This document shows positions 35,512 to 45,599 of a DNA stretch of 64,000 nt, piece after piece (position 1 is the stretch's first letter; each line of letters opens with the position of its first letter). The stretch comes from JAABRB01 sp041617635. Lineage in GTDB: Bacteria; Pseudomonadota; Gammaproteobacteria; Burkholderiales; SG8-39. A model generated the notes under the pieces. It was not told where the DNA came from, searched no databases, and saw nothing but the letters and a program-made list of their open reading frames with translations. The translations under genes were made by a program, and so were the position numbers. The stretch spans positions 1 through 64,000 of the forward strand of contig JBFJOO010000011.1 in the NCBI GenBank assembly GCA_041617635.1. The letters are read 5' to 3'.

Positions 35512-36477
35512 TCAGGCGGCGCGCCGCTCCCGCAGGGCTTCGCGCACCACCGCCAGCACTCCGCGGCGCTCGGCGGCCGGTGCGAACAGGGGGCGCCGCG
35601 TCGCGATCGCGCGCTGCAGGCGACGGTAAAAGACATCCTCCTGGCACGCCCGAGCGGCGAGGCGTGCGAGCGCTCGAGTATCGCCGAGCGCGTAGTAGCC
35701 GGGATACCCGCGCGCGAGCATGCCGATATTGCCGGGAATGCGCGAGGCCAGCACCGGGACGCCGATGCGCGCGGCTTCGCAGATCACGTTCGCGCCGCCT
35801 TCCATGCGGGAGCTCACCACGAGCGCATGACTGCGCCGCAGCCAGTCGAGCGCACGCCCGTGCGGGAGCCCGCCCAGCCAGCGGTACCTGGGATCCGCCT
35901 GGGTCAGTCGGCGCGCCTCGCGCGTCATTTCCGGCGACAAGGCATCGCCCAGATGGATGACCTCGATGCTCGGGATGTCCATCAGGTCATGGAGCGCGTA
36001 GGCCATCCGGAATGGATCTTTCTCTTCCCGGAGATGCCCCAGAACGGCGATGCGAAACTTGCGGCGCGGCGGCGTTGCGGGTCCGGACACATCGGCCGAC
36101 TGGTAGATGACCCTCGTCTTACGACGAATTCGCGCCGCCAGCTCGTCCACACCGCGCTCCTGCAACACGACCAGCAGCGAGGCCATGTCGAGCGATGCCT
36201 GCGCGTCGGCATCGGTCCGGATATCGCGATACAGATCGGTGCCCGTCAGCACGACGATCAGCGCCCCGCGCGGGTTGGCGACCCGGTATCGTGCTATGGA
36301 CGAGTGGCTCTTGCGCGCATGCAATGCGATGAGGACGTCGCATTGCGCCTCATCCCACTCGGTTGCGACGCGAACGCGATGACCGGCGCTGCGCAGGAAC
36401 GCCGCATAGCGCTGCGCGGTGTGCCGGTTACCCGTGCGGGAGGTTGCGGCGGCGGGCGTGGCGATGGCGATTCTCAT
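35512..36477 (-). CDS. senB: Selenosugar synthase-like glycosyltransferase (SenB)
   Basis: The 321-residue product is a short GT-B enzyme of the GT4 type. It starts R-I-A-I-A-T-P-A, with G-N-R-H-T-A near 16-21. The donor-site features are V-L-G-H-L-R-E-E-K-D-P-F (145-156) and the E-x7-E motif E-G-G-A-N-V-I-C-E (226-234). There is no signal peptide or membrane segment. This matches the small SenB-type family, which makes a selenosugar from selenophosphate and UDP-GlcNAc. The divergent neighbour, an EgtB-like synthase, supports this strongly. Without that neighbour it would be a generic glycosyltransferase. It is only 6 bases from rnhB and 30 bases from senA. Confidence 0.78.
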   Translation of the reverse strand: MRIAIATPAAATSRTGNRHTAQRYAAFLRSAGHRVRVATEWDEAQCDVLIALHARKSHSSIARYRVANPRGALIVVLTGTDLYRDIRTDADAQASLDMASLLVVLQERGVDELAARIRRKTRVIYQSADVSGPATPPRRKFRIAVLGHLREEKDPFRMAYALHDLMDIPSIEVIHLGDALSPEMTREARRLTQADPRYRWLGGLPHGRALDWLRRSHALVVSSRMEGGANVICEAARIGVPVLASRIPGNIGMLARGYPGYYALGDTRALARLAARACQEDVFYRRLQRAIATRRPLFAPAAERRGVLAVVREALRERRAA

Positions 36478-36499
36478 GTGCCATATGGTCGGTTAAACT
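36471..36499 (+). promoter_or_regulatory. Possible senA promoter inside the 30-bp senB/senA gap
   Basis: TTCTCA (36471-36476) and TAAACT (36494-36499) are 17 bases apart, each matching four of six consensus bases. Transcription would start at about 36506-36508, at the senA ATG, giving a leaderless message. The -35 overlaps the senB start codon. The fit is weak and the call rests on position. Confidence 0.3.
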
Positions 36500-36507
36500 G
36501 CACGTTC

Positions 36508-37854
36508 ATGCACGCCGCCGATCACGCCTCCGATCTCGCCGCTGATTCAGGCGAGCCGCTCGTCCCCCCCGGCAGTCTGCACGCTGGGGAGGTCGCGGAG
36601 CACCTTGTCGCGGCGCGCAAGCGTGTCGATGCGCTTACTGGCGACCTGCGCGGGGCCCAATTGTTGGGGCCCAAGCTCGAGATCGTCAACCCCGTGATCT
36701 GGGAGATCGGGCACGTCGCGTGGTTCCAGGAGTACTGGTGCCTGCGGACGAAGCCGGATGGCACGCGCTCTCCCAGCATGCTCGCCGGGGCGGACGAACT
36801 CTACGATTCGACCGAGATTCCGCACGATGTGCGCTGGGACCTTCCACTGCCCGATCTGGGCGGAACGCGGAGCTACCTCCAAGCGGTTCTCGAACGGGTG
36901 CTCGATGCGCTCGCGCGGCGCCCCGACGACGAGCGACTGCTCTATTTCGCGAAGCTTGCCGCCTGCCACGAGGACATGCACGCGGAGGCCTTCCACTACA
37001 CACGCCATACGCTCGCGTACGATGCGCCGTCGCTCGCGGCGGCCGCCGCTCCGATGAAGCCTGGAGCGAACGGCTCGGGCGACGCCGAGTTCCCCGGGGG
37101 AGCGTTTCTGCTCGGCGCGCATCGAGGCAGTGGATTCGTGCACGACAATGAGAAGTGGGCGCACGAAGCGTTCGTGCGCCCGTTTCGCATGGCGCGAAGC
37201 TCGGTCACCAATCGCGAATTCCTCGAGTTCGTGGAGGCCGGCGGATACGAGCGCCGCGCGATGTGGAGCGAGGCGGGCTGGCTTTGGCGCGCCGGACAAG
37301 CGGCGACGATGCCCCACTACTGGCGCAAGGCGGACGGGCGCTGGCTCCAGCGTCGGTTCGCAAACTGGGTTCCGCTTGCAGTCGATGAGCCGGTCATTCA
37401 CGTCACCTGGTACGAAGCCGAAGCGTATTGCGCGTTCGCCGGGCGGCGCCTTCCGAGCGAGCTGGAGTGGGAATACGCCGCCTGCGACGGACGATCGAGC
37501 GACAAACCCCTCGCTCCCTGGGGCGCGGGGCGTCCCGACGCTCGGCACGCCAATCTCGAGGGCAGCGCACCCGTGCCCGTGGGCGACTTCCAGACGGGCG
37601 ATTCGCCGCGCGGCTGCCGCCAACTGCTCGGCAACGTCTGGGAATGGACCGCGAGCACTTTCGAGCCGTATCCGGGATTCGTGCCCGATCCGTACAAGGA
37701 ATACTCCGCGCCGTGGTTCGGAACGCGCAAGGTTCTGCGCGGAGGAAGCTTTGCGACACCGCAGCGGCTGATCCGCAACACCTGGCGAAACTTCTTCACG
37801 CCGGAGCGCCACGACGTCTTTGCGGGCTTTCGGACCTGCGCACTTGCCGAGTGA
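36508..37854 (+). CDS. senA: Selenoneine synthase-like EgtB-family enzyme (SenA)
   Basis: The 448-residue protein has the two-domain EgtB architecture. An N-terminal DinB-like helical bundle carries the three-histidine iron site: H69 in W-E-I-G-H-V-A-W, plus H154, H158 and E160 in the H-x3-H-x-E motif. A C-terminal formylglycine-generating-enzyme/C-type-lectin fold follows (about 190-447) with E-L-E-W-E-Y-A, G-N-V-W-E-W-T, V-L-R-G-G-S-F and F-A-G-F-R. EgtB enzymes join sulfur donors to hercynine. SenA does the same with a selenosugar. The senB neighbour points to SenA, while ergothioneine EgtB or OvoA remains possible. No EgtD or SelD-like SenC lies in the window. Confidence 0.8.
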   Translation: MHAADHASDLAADSGEPLVPPGSLHAGEVAEHLVAARKRVDALTGDLRGAQLLGPKLEIVNPVIWEIGHVAWFQEYWCLRTKPDGTRSPSMLAGADELYDSTEIPHDVRWDLPLPDLGGTRSYLQAVLERVLDALARRPDDERLLYFAKLAACHEDMHAEAFHYTRHTLAYDAPSLAAAAAPMKPGANGSGDAEFPGGAFLLGAHRGSGFVHDNEKWAHEAFVRPFRMARSSVTNREFLEFVEAGGYERRAMWSEAGWLWRAGQAATMPHYWRKADGRWLQRRFANWVPLAVDEPVIHVTWYEAEAYCAFAGRRLPSELEWEYAACDGRSSDKPLAPWGAGRPDARHANLEGSAPVPVGDFQTGDSPRGCRQLLGNVWEWTASTFEPYPGFVPDPYKEYSAPWFGTRKVLRGGSFATPQRLIRNTWRNFFTPERHDVFAGFRTCALAE

Positions 37855-38665
37855 TGGCAAGCCGGCGAAGCGGATCCAGTCGCGCGACAACGCGTGGTAC
37901 AAGTCGCTCCAGCGCCTTGCAACCTCGTCGCGCGAGCGCCGCGCGCAAGGGCGGGCGATTCTCGACGGACCGCACCTGATCGAGGTCTGGCGGTCGAACG
38001 GCGCGGTGGCCGAAGCCCTGGTGGTCAGTGAGTCGGGGTACGCCCGGCCGGAGGCCCGCGCGCTTTTCGAGACCACTTCAGCAAGAACCCGCGTCGTTCT
38101 TGTCGATCGGCTCTTCGATGGGGTGGCGCAAGTCAGCACACCCGTTGGGATCATGGCAGTCGTGCCCACGCCCGAGCCCGCTCCGCTCCCCGACCGCATC
38201 GGGGATGCAGTGCTCGTCGATGGCGTTCAGGACGCGGGAAACCTCGGCTCCATTCTGCGGAGCGCGGCCGCCGCCGCGGTCAACGACGTTTTTCTGTCGA
38301 CGGGGACGGTCTTCGCTTGGTCGCCACGCGTGCTGCGCGCCGGGATGGGAGCGCATTTCGCGCTCACCATTCGCGAGGGCGTCCGCCTGGACGCATTGCT
38401 CGGGCGCTGCACCGGTCGGATAGCGGCGGCCGAAACGCTCGGCACAACCTCTCTGCACGAATGCGATCTGCGCGGCCCGGTCGCGTGGATCTTCGGCAAC
38501 GAAGGCGCGGGCGTATCGGCGGCGCTGGCCGGTCAGGCAACCGACCGGGTGCGCATTCCGATGCCCGGCAGGACGGAATCGCTCAACGTCGCGGCGGCTG
38601 CCGCGGTCTGTCTATTCGAACAAGTCCGGCAGCGTGCCTTCAGTAGACGCGCCGCTCCAGCTTGA
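37844..38665 (+). CDS. TrmH/SpoU-family RNA 2'-O-methyltransferase
   Basis: This SPOUT (knotted-fold) enzyme methylates rRNA or tRNA with SAM. The start is uncertain. I use TTG 37844, which overlaps senA by 11 bases and leaves the usual beginning (K-R-I-Q-S-R-D-N-A-W-Y-K). TTG 37820 is also possible. An N-terminal substrate-binding domain (L-D-G-P-H-L-I-E) is followed by the catalytic part with V-Q-D-A-G-N-L-G-S-I-L-R-S-A, I-F-G-N-E-G-A-G and I-P-M-P-G-R-T-E-S-L-N-V-A-A. These are the three SpoU motifs. The target RNA is unknown. Confidence 0.88.
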   Translation: MPSDGKPAKRIQSRDNAWYKSLQRLATSSRERRAQGRAILDGPHLIEVWRSNGAVAEALVVSESGYARPEARALFETTSARTRVVLVDRLFDGVAQVSTPVGIMAVVPTPEPAPLPDRIGDAVLVDGVQDAGNLGSILRSAAAAAVNDVFLSTGTVFAWSPRVLRAGMGAHFALTIREGVRLDALLGRCTGRIAAAETLGTTSLHECDLRGPVAWIFGNEGAGVSAALAGQATDRVRIPMPGRTESLNVAAAAAVCLFEQVRQRAFSRRAAPA

Positions 38666-39467
38666 CGTCCTGGAGGATCTGGGTCGCGATCTCCTCGATC
38701 GAGCGCGTCGTGGAATTGACCCACTTGACGCCATGGCGGCGCATCAATCGCTCGGCCTGGTCCACCTCGTAGCGGCAGTTGTCGAGACTTGCATAGCGAC
38801 TTTCCGGGCGCCGTTCGTTGCGGATGCGGGCAAGGCGCTCGGGGGTGATGGTGAGCCCGTAGAGTTTGGGCAGGTGGGCCTCGACGGCATCCGGCAGCTT
38901 GCCGCGTTCGAAGTCGTCCGGGATGAGCGGGCAATTGGCCGCCTTGATGCCGAACTGCAGTGCGAGGTAGAGACACGTCGGCGTCTTGCCGCTGCGCGAG
39001 ACGCCGACGAGAATGACATCGGCCGCCGCGAGCTCGGTGTTGCCGAGACCGTCGTCGTGGGCGAGCGTGAAATTGATCGCCTCGATCCGGTGCTGATAGC
39101 CGTTGCTGTCCGCAACGCTGTGCGAGCGGCCGGCGGTGTGCGTGGAGCCGGCTTTGAACTCGGCCTCGAGAGGCGCGAGGAAGGCATCGAAGAAATCGAG
39201 GATTAGGGCATCCGCCTTGCGGACGGTCTCACGGATCTGGTCGTTCACCAGCGTGGTGAACACGACCGGGCGCGTGCCCGTGCTCGCGCGCGCCGACTCG
39301 ATGCGCGCCACGCATTCTTCGGCCTTGGCAACGCTGTCCACGAACGGAATCACCGCCTGCGTGTATTCGATCGCCTCGAACTGGGTGAGCAGGCTGTGCC
39401 CGAGCATCTCGGCCGTGATCCCCGTCCCGTCCGAAATGAAGAAGATTGTGCGCTTGGGCTCGGACAA
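38640..39467 (-). CDS. ppsR: PEP synthase regulatory protein PpsR (kinase/pyrophosphorylase)
   Basis: PpsR switches phosphoenolpyruvate synthase off and on by ADP-dependent phosphorylation and phosphate-dependent dephosphorylation. From the TTG at 39467 it has 275 residues, the normal length, beginning S-E-P-K-R-T-I-F-F-I-S-D-G-T-G. The P-loop G-V-S-R-S-G-K-T-P-T is in the middle. An ATG at 39536 would lie within a palindrome and add a 23-residue tail unlike the family. It is divergent from its target ppsA. The 3' end overlaps the convergent methyltransferase gene by 26 bases. Confidence 0.92.
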   Translation of the reverse strand: MSEPKRTIFFISDGTGITAEMLGHSLLTQFEAIEYTQAVIPFVDSVAKAEECVARIESARASTGTRPVVFTTLVNDQIRETVRKADALILDFFDAFLAPLEAEFKAGSTHTAGRSHSVADSNGYQHRIEAINFTLAHDDGLGNTELAAADVILVGVSRSGKTPTCLYLALQFGIKAANCPLIPDDFERGKLPDAVEAHLPKLYGLTITPERLARIRNERRPESRYASLDNCRYEVDQAERLMRRHGVKWVNSTTRSIEEIATQILQDVKLERRVY

Positions 39468-39525
39468 GGGGAGTCGATGCGGGTGCTTTGAGCGGGGTTC
39501 GTGGCCCCCGGCAGGGAAGGGCTTA

Positions 39526-39542
39526 GCCGCTAACATAGCGGC
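39526..39542. promoter_or_regulatory. Palindromic operator candidate near ppsR
   Basis: GCCGCTAACATAGCGGC. With the flanking bases the arms are TAGCCGCTA and TAGCGGCTA (39524-39532 and 39536-39544), a perfect 9-bp dyad around ACA. Read on the minus strand it contains TATGTT, a possible -10 about 60 bases before the ppsR start. It matches the second site in 15 of 17 positions. Confidence 0.55.
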
Positions 39543-39868
39543 TACGGCGCGCGCGGGCAACCGGAGAGTCGACTGGAGCGGGAGAATGGCGCGGTCAGGT
39601 TCGCCGTCCTTGGGTCGCTTCACTTGCCAGCCTTCGAGCTCAATGATTTCGTGCCACGAGGCGGTTCGCCGGTTCGCAGCGGCAGGTACGTATTGCGCAT
39701 TGACCGGACAGCCGGCACCCTCGCGCATCAGCGCGACGCGCAGGTATTCCGGCTCGTTGCTGGGAATGGCGAGGGTCGGCGAGGCGCTTGGCGTCCCTCG
39801 GGTGCACCCTAAGGTAGGCGAAGCTGCTCAATGAGCAACGTCGAAGGCTCTCGGTCGGAAGGGGCGTT

Positions 39869-39885
39869 GCCGCTAAAATGGCGGC
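39869..39885. promoter_or_regulatory. Palindromic operator candidate with -10 of ppsA
   Basis: GCCGCTAAAATGGCGGC has outer arms GCCGC/GCGGC. Its centre contains TAAAAT (39874-39879), a good -10 that would start transcription near 39887, about 42 bases before the ppsA ATG. The -35 region is poor, which suggests activator dependence. The twin lies at 39526-39542. Confidence 0.55.
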
Positions 39886-39928
39886 TTCGCCGCGAGTCGG
39901 CAGCCGGATCTATCGAGGAAGAGTAAGA

Positions 39929-42306
<2,378 letters not shown>

Positions 42307-42310
<4 letters not shown>

Positions 42311-42750
42311 TTCGTCCGCAGCAGACGTTGCTTTTCGCGATTCCACTCGCGCTCCTTGGCGGCGGCCCGCTTGTCATACTGCTTCTTGCCGCGTGCGAGG
42401 CCGATCTCGAGCTTGATGCGTCCCTTCGCGTAGTGCAGGTTGAGCGGCACGAGCGTGTAGCCCGCTTGCTCGACCTTCCCGATCAGGCGATTGATCTGCT
42501 GGGCATGCAGCAGCAGCTTGCGTGTCCGCGTCGGGTCCGGGGTCACATGCGTGGAGGCGCTCCCGAGCGGGCTGATGTGGGCGCCGACCAGGTAGATCTC
42601 CTGGTTGCGCACCACGACGTATGCCTCCTTCAGCTGAGCACGGGCGGCGCGGATTGCCTTCACTTCCCAGCCCTCGAGCGCGACGCCCGCTTCGTAGCGC
42701 TCTTCGATGAAGTAGTCGTGGAAGGCCTTGCGATTCTCGACGATGCTCAT
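42307..42750 (-). CDS. smpB: SsrA-binding protein SmpB
   Basis: SmpB delivers tmRNA to stalled ribosomes. The 147-residue product has the OB-barrel start N-R-K-A-F-H-D-Y-F-I-E-E-R-Y-E-A-G, then G-W-E-V-K-A-I-R-A, H-I-S-P-L, and the basic C-terminal tail (G-K-K-Q-Y-D-K-R-A-A-A-K-E-R-E-W). No tmRNA gene is seen beside it. Convergent with ppsA (both stops lie in the palindrome CTAG at 42307-42310) and divergent from ratA. Confidence 0.96.
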
Positions 42751-42795
42751 TCCATCCGGTCCGGCTAAACTGCTGCGATTCTAACAGTGTGGTCC

Positions 42796-43233
42796 ATGAT
42801 AACGGTCGAACGAAACGCTCTGGTCGGACACGGCGTACAGGACCTCTATTCGCTGGTGGAGGACGTGGAGGCGTATCCCGAGTTCCTCCCCTGGTGCTCG
42901 GCGGCCGAAGTGCACTCTCGCGTTGGCTCGCAAGCGGTTGTGTCCCTGCAGATTCGCTATCGCGGCGTGCGCCAGCGGTTTACCACGCGCAATACGTTCA
43001 CCGCCGGCGAGCGGATCGAGATGACGCTCATCGACGGACCGTTCCGCAGTCTGGATGGCGTGTGGCGCTTCGTTCCGCTCGACAGGCAGGCGTGCCGGGT
43101 CGAATTGACGCTTGCCTACGAGCTCGGGAGCCCGCTGCTCGCGAGGGTGATGGGACCGACGTTCAACGAGATCGCCAACACGCTCGTCGACGCTTTCGTG
43201 CGACGGGCCGATACGCTTCACGCGCGAGGGTGA
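42796..43233 (+). CDS. ratA: RatA/Coq10-type START-domain protein
   Basis: This 145-residue protein of the START/polyketide-cyclase fold is known as RatA, a ribosome association toxin in E. coli, and as Coq10, a quinone-binding protein. It begins I-T-V-E-R-N-A-L-V with Y-P-E-F-L-P-W-C at 25-32, a family hallmark. The ATG at 42796 fits the family start; a GTG at 42787 adds three residues. The smpB/ratA divergent order and rnfH directly downstream are conserved in proteobacteria. Confidence 0.88.
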   Translation: MITVERNALVGHGVQDLYSLVEDVEAYPEFLPWCSAAEVHSRVGSQAVVSLQIRYRGVRQRFTTRNTFTAGERIEMTLIDGPFRSLDGVWRFVPLDRQACRVELTLAYELGSPLLARVMGPTFNEIANTLVDAFVRRADTLHARG

Positions 43234-43523
43234 GCGCGCCGCTGGTCAATGTCGAGATCGTATATGCCACGCCGCGGCATCAGGCGCGCTACGCTTTGCA
43301 GATCGAGCCGGGCATGACGGTTGCGGACGCGGTTCGCGCGAGCGGCGTTCTGGAGGCGTATCCGGAAATCGACCTCGCGCGCAATCGCGTGGGTATACAC
43401 GGGAACCTCACGCGGCTCGCGCAAGTGCTGCGCGAAGGTGACCGGGTCGAGATCTACCGGCCGCTCAGCGCCGATCCGAAGGAGGCGCGGCGCACGCGCG
43501 CGGCGCGCCGCACCAGGCGCTGA
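43230..43523 (+). CDS. rnfH: RnfH-family ubiquitin-like protein
   Basis: This is a 97-residue beta-grasp protein. It has V-N-V-E-I-V-Y-A-T near the start, G-M-T-V-A-D-A-V-R, and the terminal I-Y-R-P-L-S-A-D-P-K-E-A-R-R that defines the family. The function is not settled. It is often called RnfH from its neighbourhood in some genomes. The GTG start overlaps the ratA stop (GTGA). Confidence 0.85.
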   Translation: MSAPLVNVEIVYATPRHQARYALQIEPGMTVADAVRASGVLEAYPEIDLARNRVGIHGNLTRLAQVLREGDRVEIYRPLSADPKEARRTRAARRTRR

Positions 43524-43549
43524 ACGGCGCGCCGGGTCACGCTATCAAC

Positions 43550-43996
43550 TCAGTTGCAGTTTGCCTGCACCAGCTGCTGCATGCGCTGGGTTTCCCGGGC
43601 GCGGTCGGCATCCTCGAGATACTGCCGCTCGCCCTGCGCGTCGTAGCGGGCGATCCGCTGGCCGGAATCTAGCGCGGCAAGGTTGCGCCGCGCGTCCTCG
43701 CAACTTTGCGCCTTCTGCTTCTGCTCGGAGGCGGCCTGCTGCTGTTTCTGCTGACTCTCGGCCTGCTCCTGGCGGCGTTTCTGGAATTCCTTGTCGAGCT
43801 CCGCTGCGCCCCCGGATTGGCTACCGACCGAGCTCACGCTGCCCCGCACCTCTTGGGACTGCTTGCCATCGGGCGGCTTGCGGTCCGAGTACTGGACCCG
43901 GCCGTTGGCGTCGACCCACTTGTAGAGCTGCGCCTGCGCCGGCGCGGCCAGCAGGAGGAGGGCCAAGAGCACGATGCGAAACGGGACCGGAATCAT
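43550..43996 (-). CDS. DUF4124-domain exported protein
   Basis: The 148-residue product has a signal peptide (cleavage after A-Q-A, near residue 22). A DUF4124 domain follows, with Q-L-Y-K-W-V-D-A-N-G-R-V-Q-Y-S-D, then a Gln/Glu/Lys-rich coiled-coil stretch (about 70-110) and a cysteine pair (in S-C-E-D and A-N-C-N) that may form a disulfide. The ATG at 43996 has GAGG at good spacing. Proteins of this type are common in beta- and gammaproteobacteria and of unknown role. It is divergent from guaB. Confidence 0.8.
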   Translation of the reverse strand: MIPVPFRIVLLALLLLAAPAQAQLYKWVDANGRVQYSDRKPPDGKQSQEVRGSVSSVGSQSGGAAELDKEFQKRRQEQAESQQKQQQAASEQKQKAQSCEDARRNLAALDSGQRIARYDAQGERQYLEDADRARETQRMQQLVQANCN

Positions 43997-44080
43997 GACA
44001 TTGTCCTCAAGAACAAGGGTTGCGCGACCATATCGGCTTTGCCCGGCCGCGTCAATCGAGGGCGGGCCCGAAGGCGATGA

Positions 44081-44109
44081 TTTACCGGGCATTTTCCCGG
44101 ACGTATAAT
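44081..44109 (+). promoter_or_regulatory. Promoter of guaB-guaA
   Basis: TTTACC (44081-44086), a 17-base spacer and a perfect TATAAT (44104-44109). The spacer contains the dyad CCGGG-N6-CCCGG (44085-44100), an operator candidate. Transcription would begin near 44116, 20 bases before the guaB ATG. Confidence 0.75.
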
Positions 44110-44135
44110 GCGTCTTTGCGACCTCACCCACGCCC

Positions 44136-45596
44136 ATGCGCGCGATTCCCAAGGCCCTGACCTTCGATGACGTCCTGCTCGTACCTGCCCTGTCCGCCAT
44201 TCTGCCCCGGGACGCCAGCCTGGCGACCCAGCTGACGCGCAGTATCCGGATCAACATCCCGCTCGTGTCCGCCGCGATGGACACGGTGACCGAAGCCCCG
44301 CTGGCAATTGCCCTCGCGCAGGAAGGCGGCATCGGGATCGTTCACAAGAACATGCCGGCGAAAGCGCAGGCCGCCGAGGTGCGCAAGGTGAAGCGCTACG
44401 AGTCCGGCGTGGTGCGCGATCCGATCACGATCCCCCCGGACATGACCGTGCGGGAGGTCAAGGCGCTCACCGAGCAGCACAAGTTCTCCGGCCTGCCGGT
44501 CATCGAGCAAGGCAAAGTGGTCGGAATCGTCACCAATCGCGACCTCCGTTTCGAGACGAAGCTCGACCAGCCGGTGCGCAACATCATGACGCCCAAGGAC
44601 CGCCTGGTCACGGTGCGCGAGGGCGTGAGCCTTGAGGAGGCGACCGAGCTCCTCCACAAGCACCGGCTGGAGCGCGTTCTAGTCGTCAACAACGCGTACG
44701 AGCTCCGCGGGCTCATCACCGTCAAGGATATCCTCAAGTCGAGCGAGTATCCCAATGCGTCCAAGGACGCGCAGGGCAATCTGCGCGTCGGGGCCGCCGT
44801 CGGGGTGGGCGAGGGCACCGAGGAGCGGGCCGCCGCGCTGGTCGACGCGGGTGTCGACGTGATCGTCGTGGACACGGCGCACGGCCATGCACAGGGCGTG
44901 CTCGACCGCGTGAAGTGGATCAAGCGCAACTTCGCGAAGGTGGAAGTCGTCGGCGGCAATATCGCCACGGCGGATGCCGCCCGAGCGCTGGCCGAATACG
45001 GGGCCGATGCGGTCAAGGTCGGCATCGGGCCCGGCTCGATCTGCACGACGCGGATCGTCGCCGGGGTTGGGGTGCCGCAGATCACCGCCATCCACAATGT
45101 CGCCGAGGGGCTTCAGGGCACGGATATCCCCATGATCGCGGACGGAGGCATCCGCTACTCGGGCGACATCGCCAAGGCCCTCGCGGCCGGGGCGAATTGC
45201 GTGATGCTCGGGAGCCTGTTCGCCGGGACCCAGGAAGCACCCGGACAGATCGAGCTCTATCAGGGGCGCTCCTACAAGTCCTACCGCGGCATGGGCTCGC
45301 TCGGCGCGATGCAGCAGGGTGCGGCCGACCGGTATTTCCAGGATCCTGCCGCGAACGCCGACAAGCTGGTGCCCGAGGGCATCGAAGGCCGCGTCCCGTA
45401 CAAGGGGCCGGTCATGGCCGTCATCGATCAGCTCCTCGGGGGCATTCGCGCCAGCATGGGCTACCTGGGGTGCAACACCATCGAGGAGATGCGGAGCCGT
45501 GCGCAGTTCGTCGAAATCACCACGGCCGGAGTCCGCGAGTCGCACGTGCACGACGTGCAGATCGTCAAGGAAGCGCCGAATTACCGAGTCGAGTGA
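44136..45596 (+). CDS. guaB: IMP dehydrogenase
   Basis: GuaB oxidises IMP to XMP with NAD+, the committed step to GMP. The 486-residue product is a TIM barrel interrupted by two CBS domains (about 95-205), which bind nucleotides and control activity. The catalytic cysteine lies in G-P-G-S-I-C-T-T-R (near residue 300), with D-G-G-I-R-Y-S-G-D and the flap Y-R-G-M-G-S-L-G-A-M. It is followed by guaA after 3 bases. Confidence 0.97.
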   Translation: MRAIPKALTFDDVLLVPALSAILPRDASLATQLTRSIRINIPLVSAAMDTVTEAPLAIALAQEGGIGIVHKNMPAKAQAAEVRKVKRYESGVVRDPITIPPDMTVREVKALTEQHKFSGLPVIEQGKVVGIVTNRDLRFETKLDQPVRNIMTPKDRLVTVREGVSLEEATELLHKHRLERVLVVNNAYELRGLITVKDILKSSEYPNASKDAQGNLRVGAAVGVGEGTEERAAALVDAGVDVIVVDTAHGHAQGVLDRVKWIKRNFAKVEVVGGNIATADAARALAEYGADAVKVGIGPGSICTTRIVAGVGVPQITAIHNVAEGLQGTDIPMIADGGIRYSGDIAKALAAGANCVMLGSLFAGTQEAPGQIELYQGRSYKSYRGMGSLGAMQQGAADRYFQDPAANADKLVPEGIEGRVPYKGPVMAVIDQLLGGIRASMGYLGCNTIEEMRSRAQFVEITTAGVRESHVHDVQIVKEAPNYRVE

Positions 45597-45599
45597 CAG

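Larger units (their letters stand above)
39468..39928. other. ppsR/ppsA divergent intergenic region
   Basis: This 461-base gap lies between the chosen starts of ppsR and ppsA. No gene could be supported: several frames are open on both strands but none shows a known domain or ribosome site. A 17-bp palindrome near each end (39526-39542 and 39869-39885) overlaps a possible -10 for the gene on that side. Confidence 0.6.

Noticed and set aside
36508..37854. Reading senA as an ordinary ergothioneine EgtB
   Set aside because: Not excluded, but the adjacent SenB-type glycosyltransferase makes SenA the better call; recorded as the main alternative.
39468..39728. N-terminal extension of ppsR or a small separate gene upstream
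   Set aside because: The frame is open and not badly biased, but there is no domain or ribosome site, and the extended start would sit in the palindrome. The 275-residue form matches the family.
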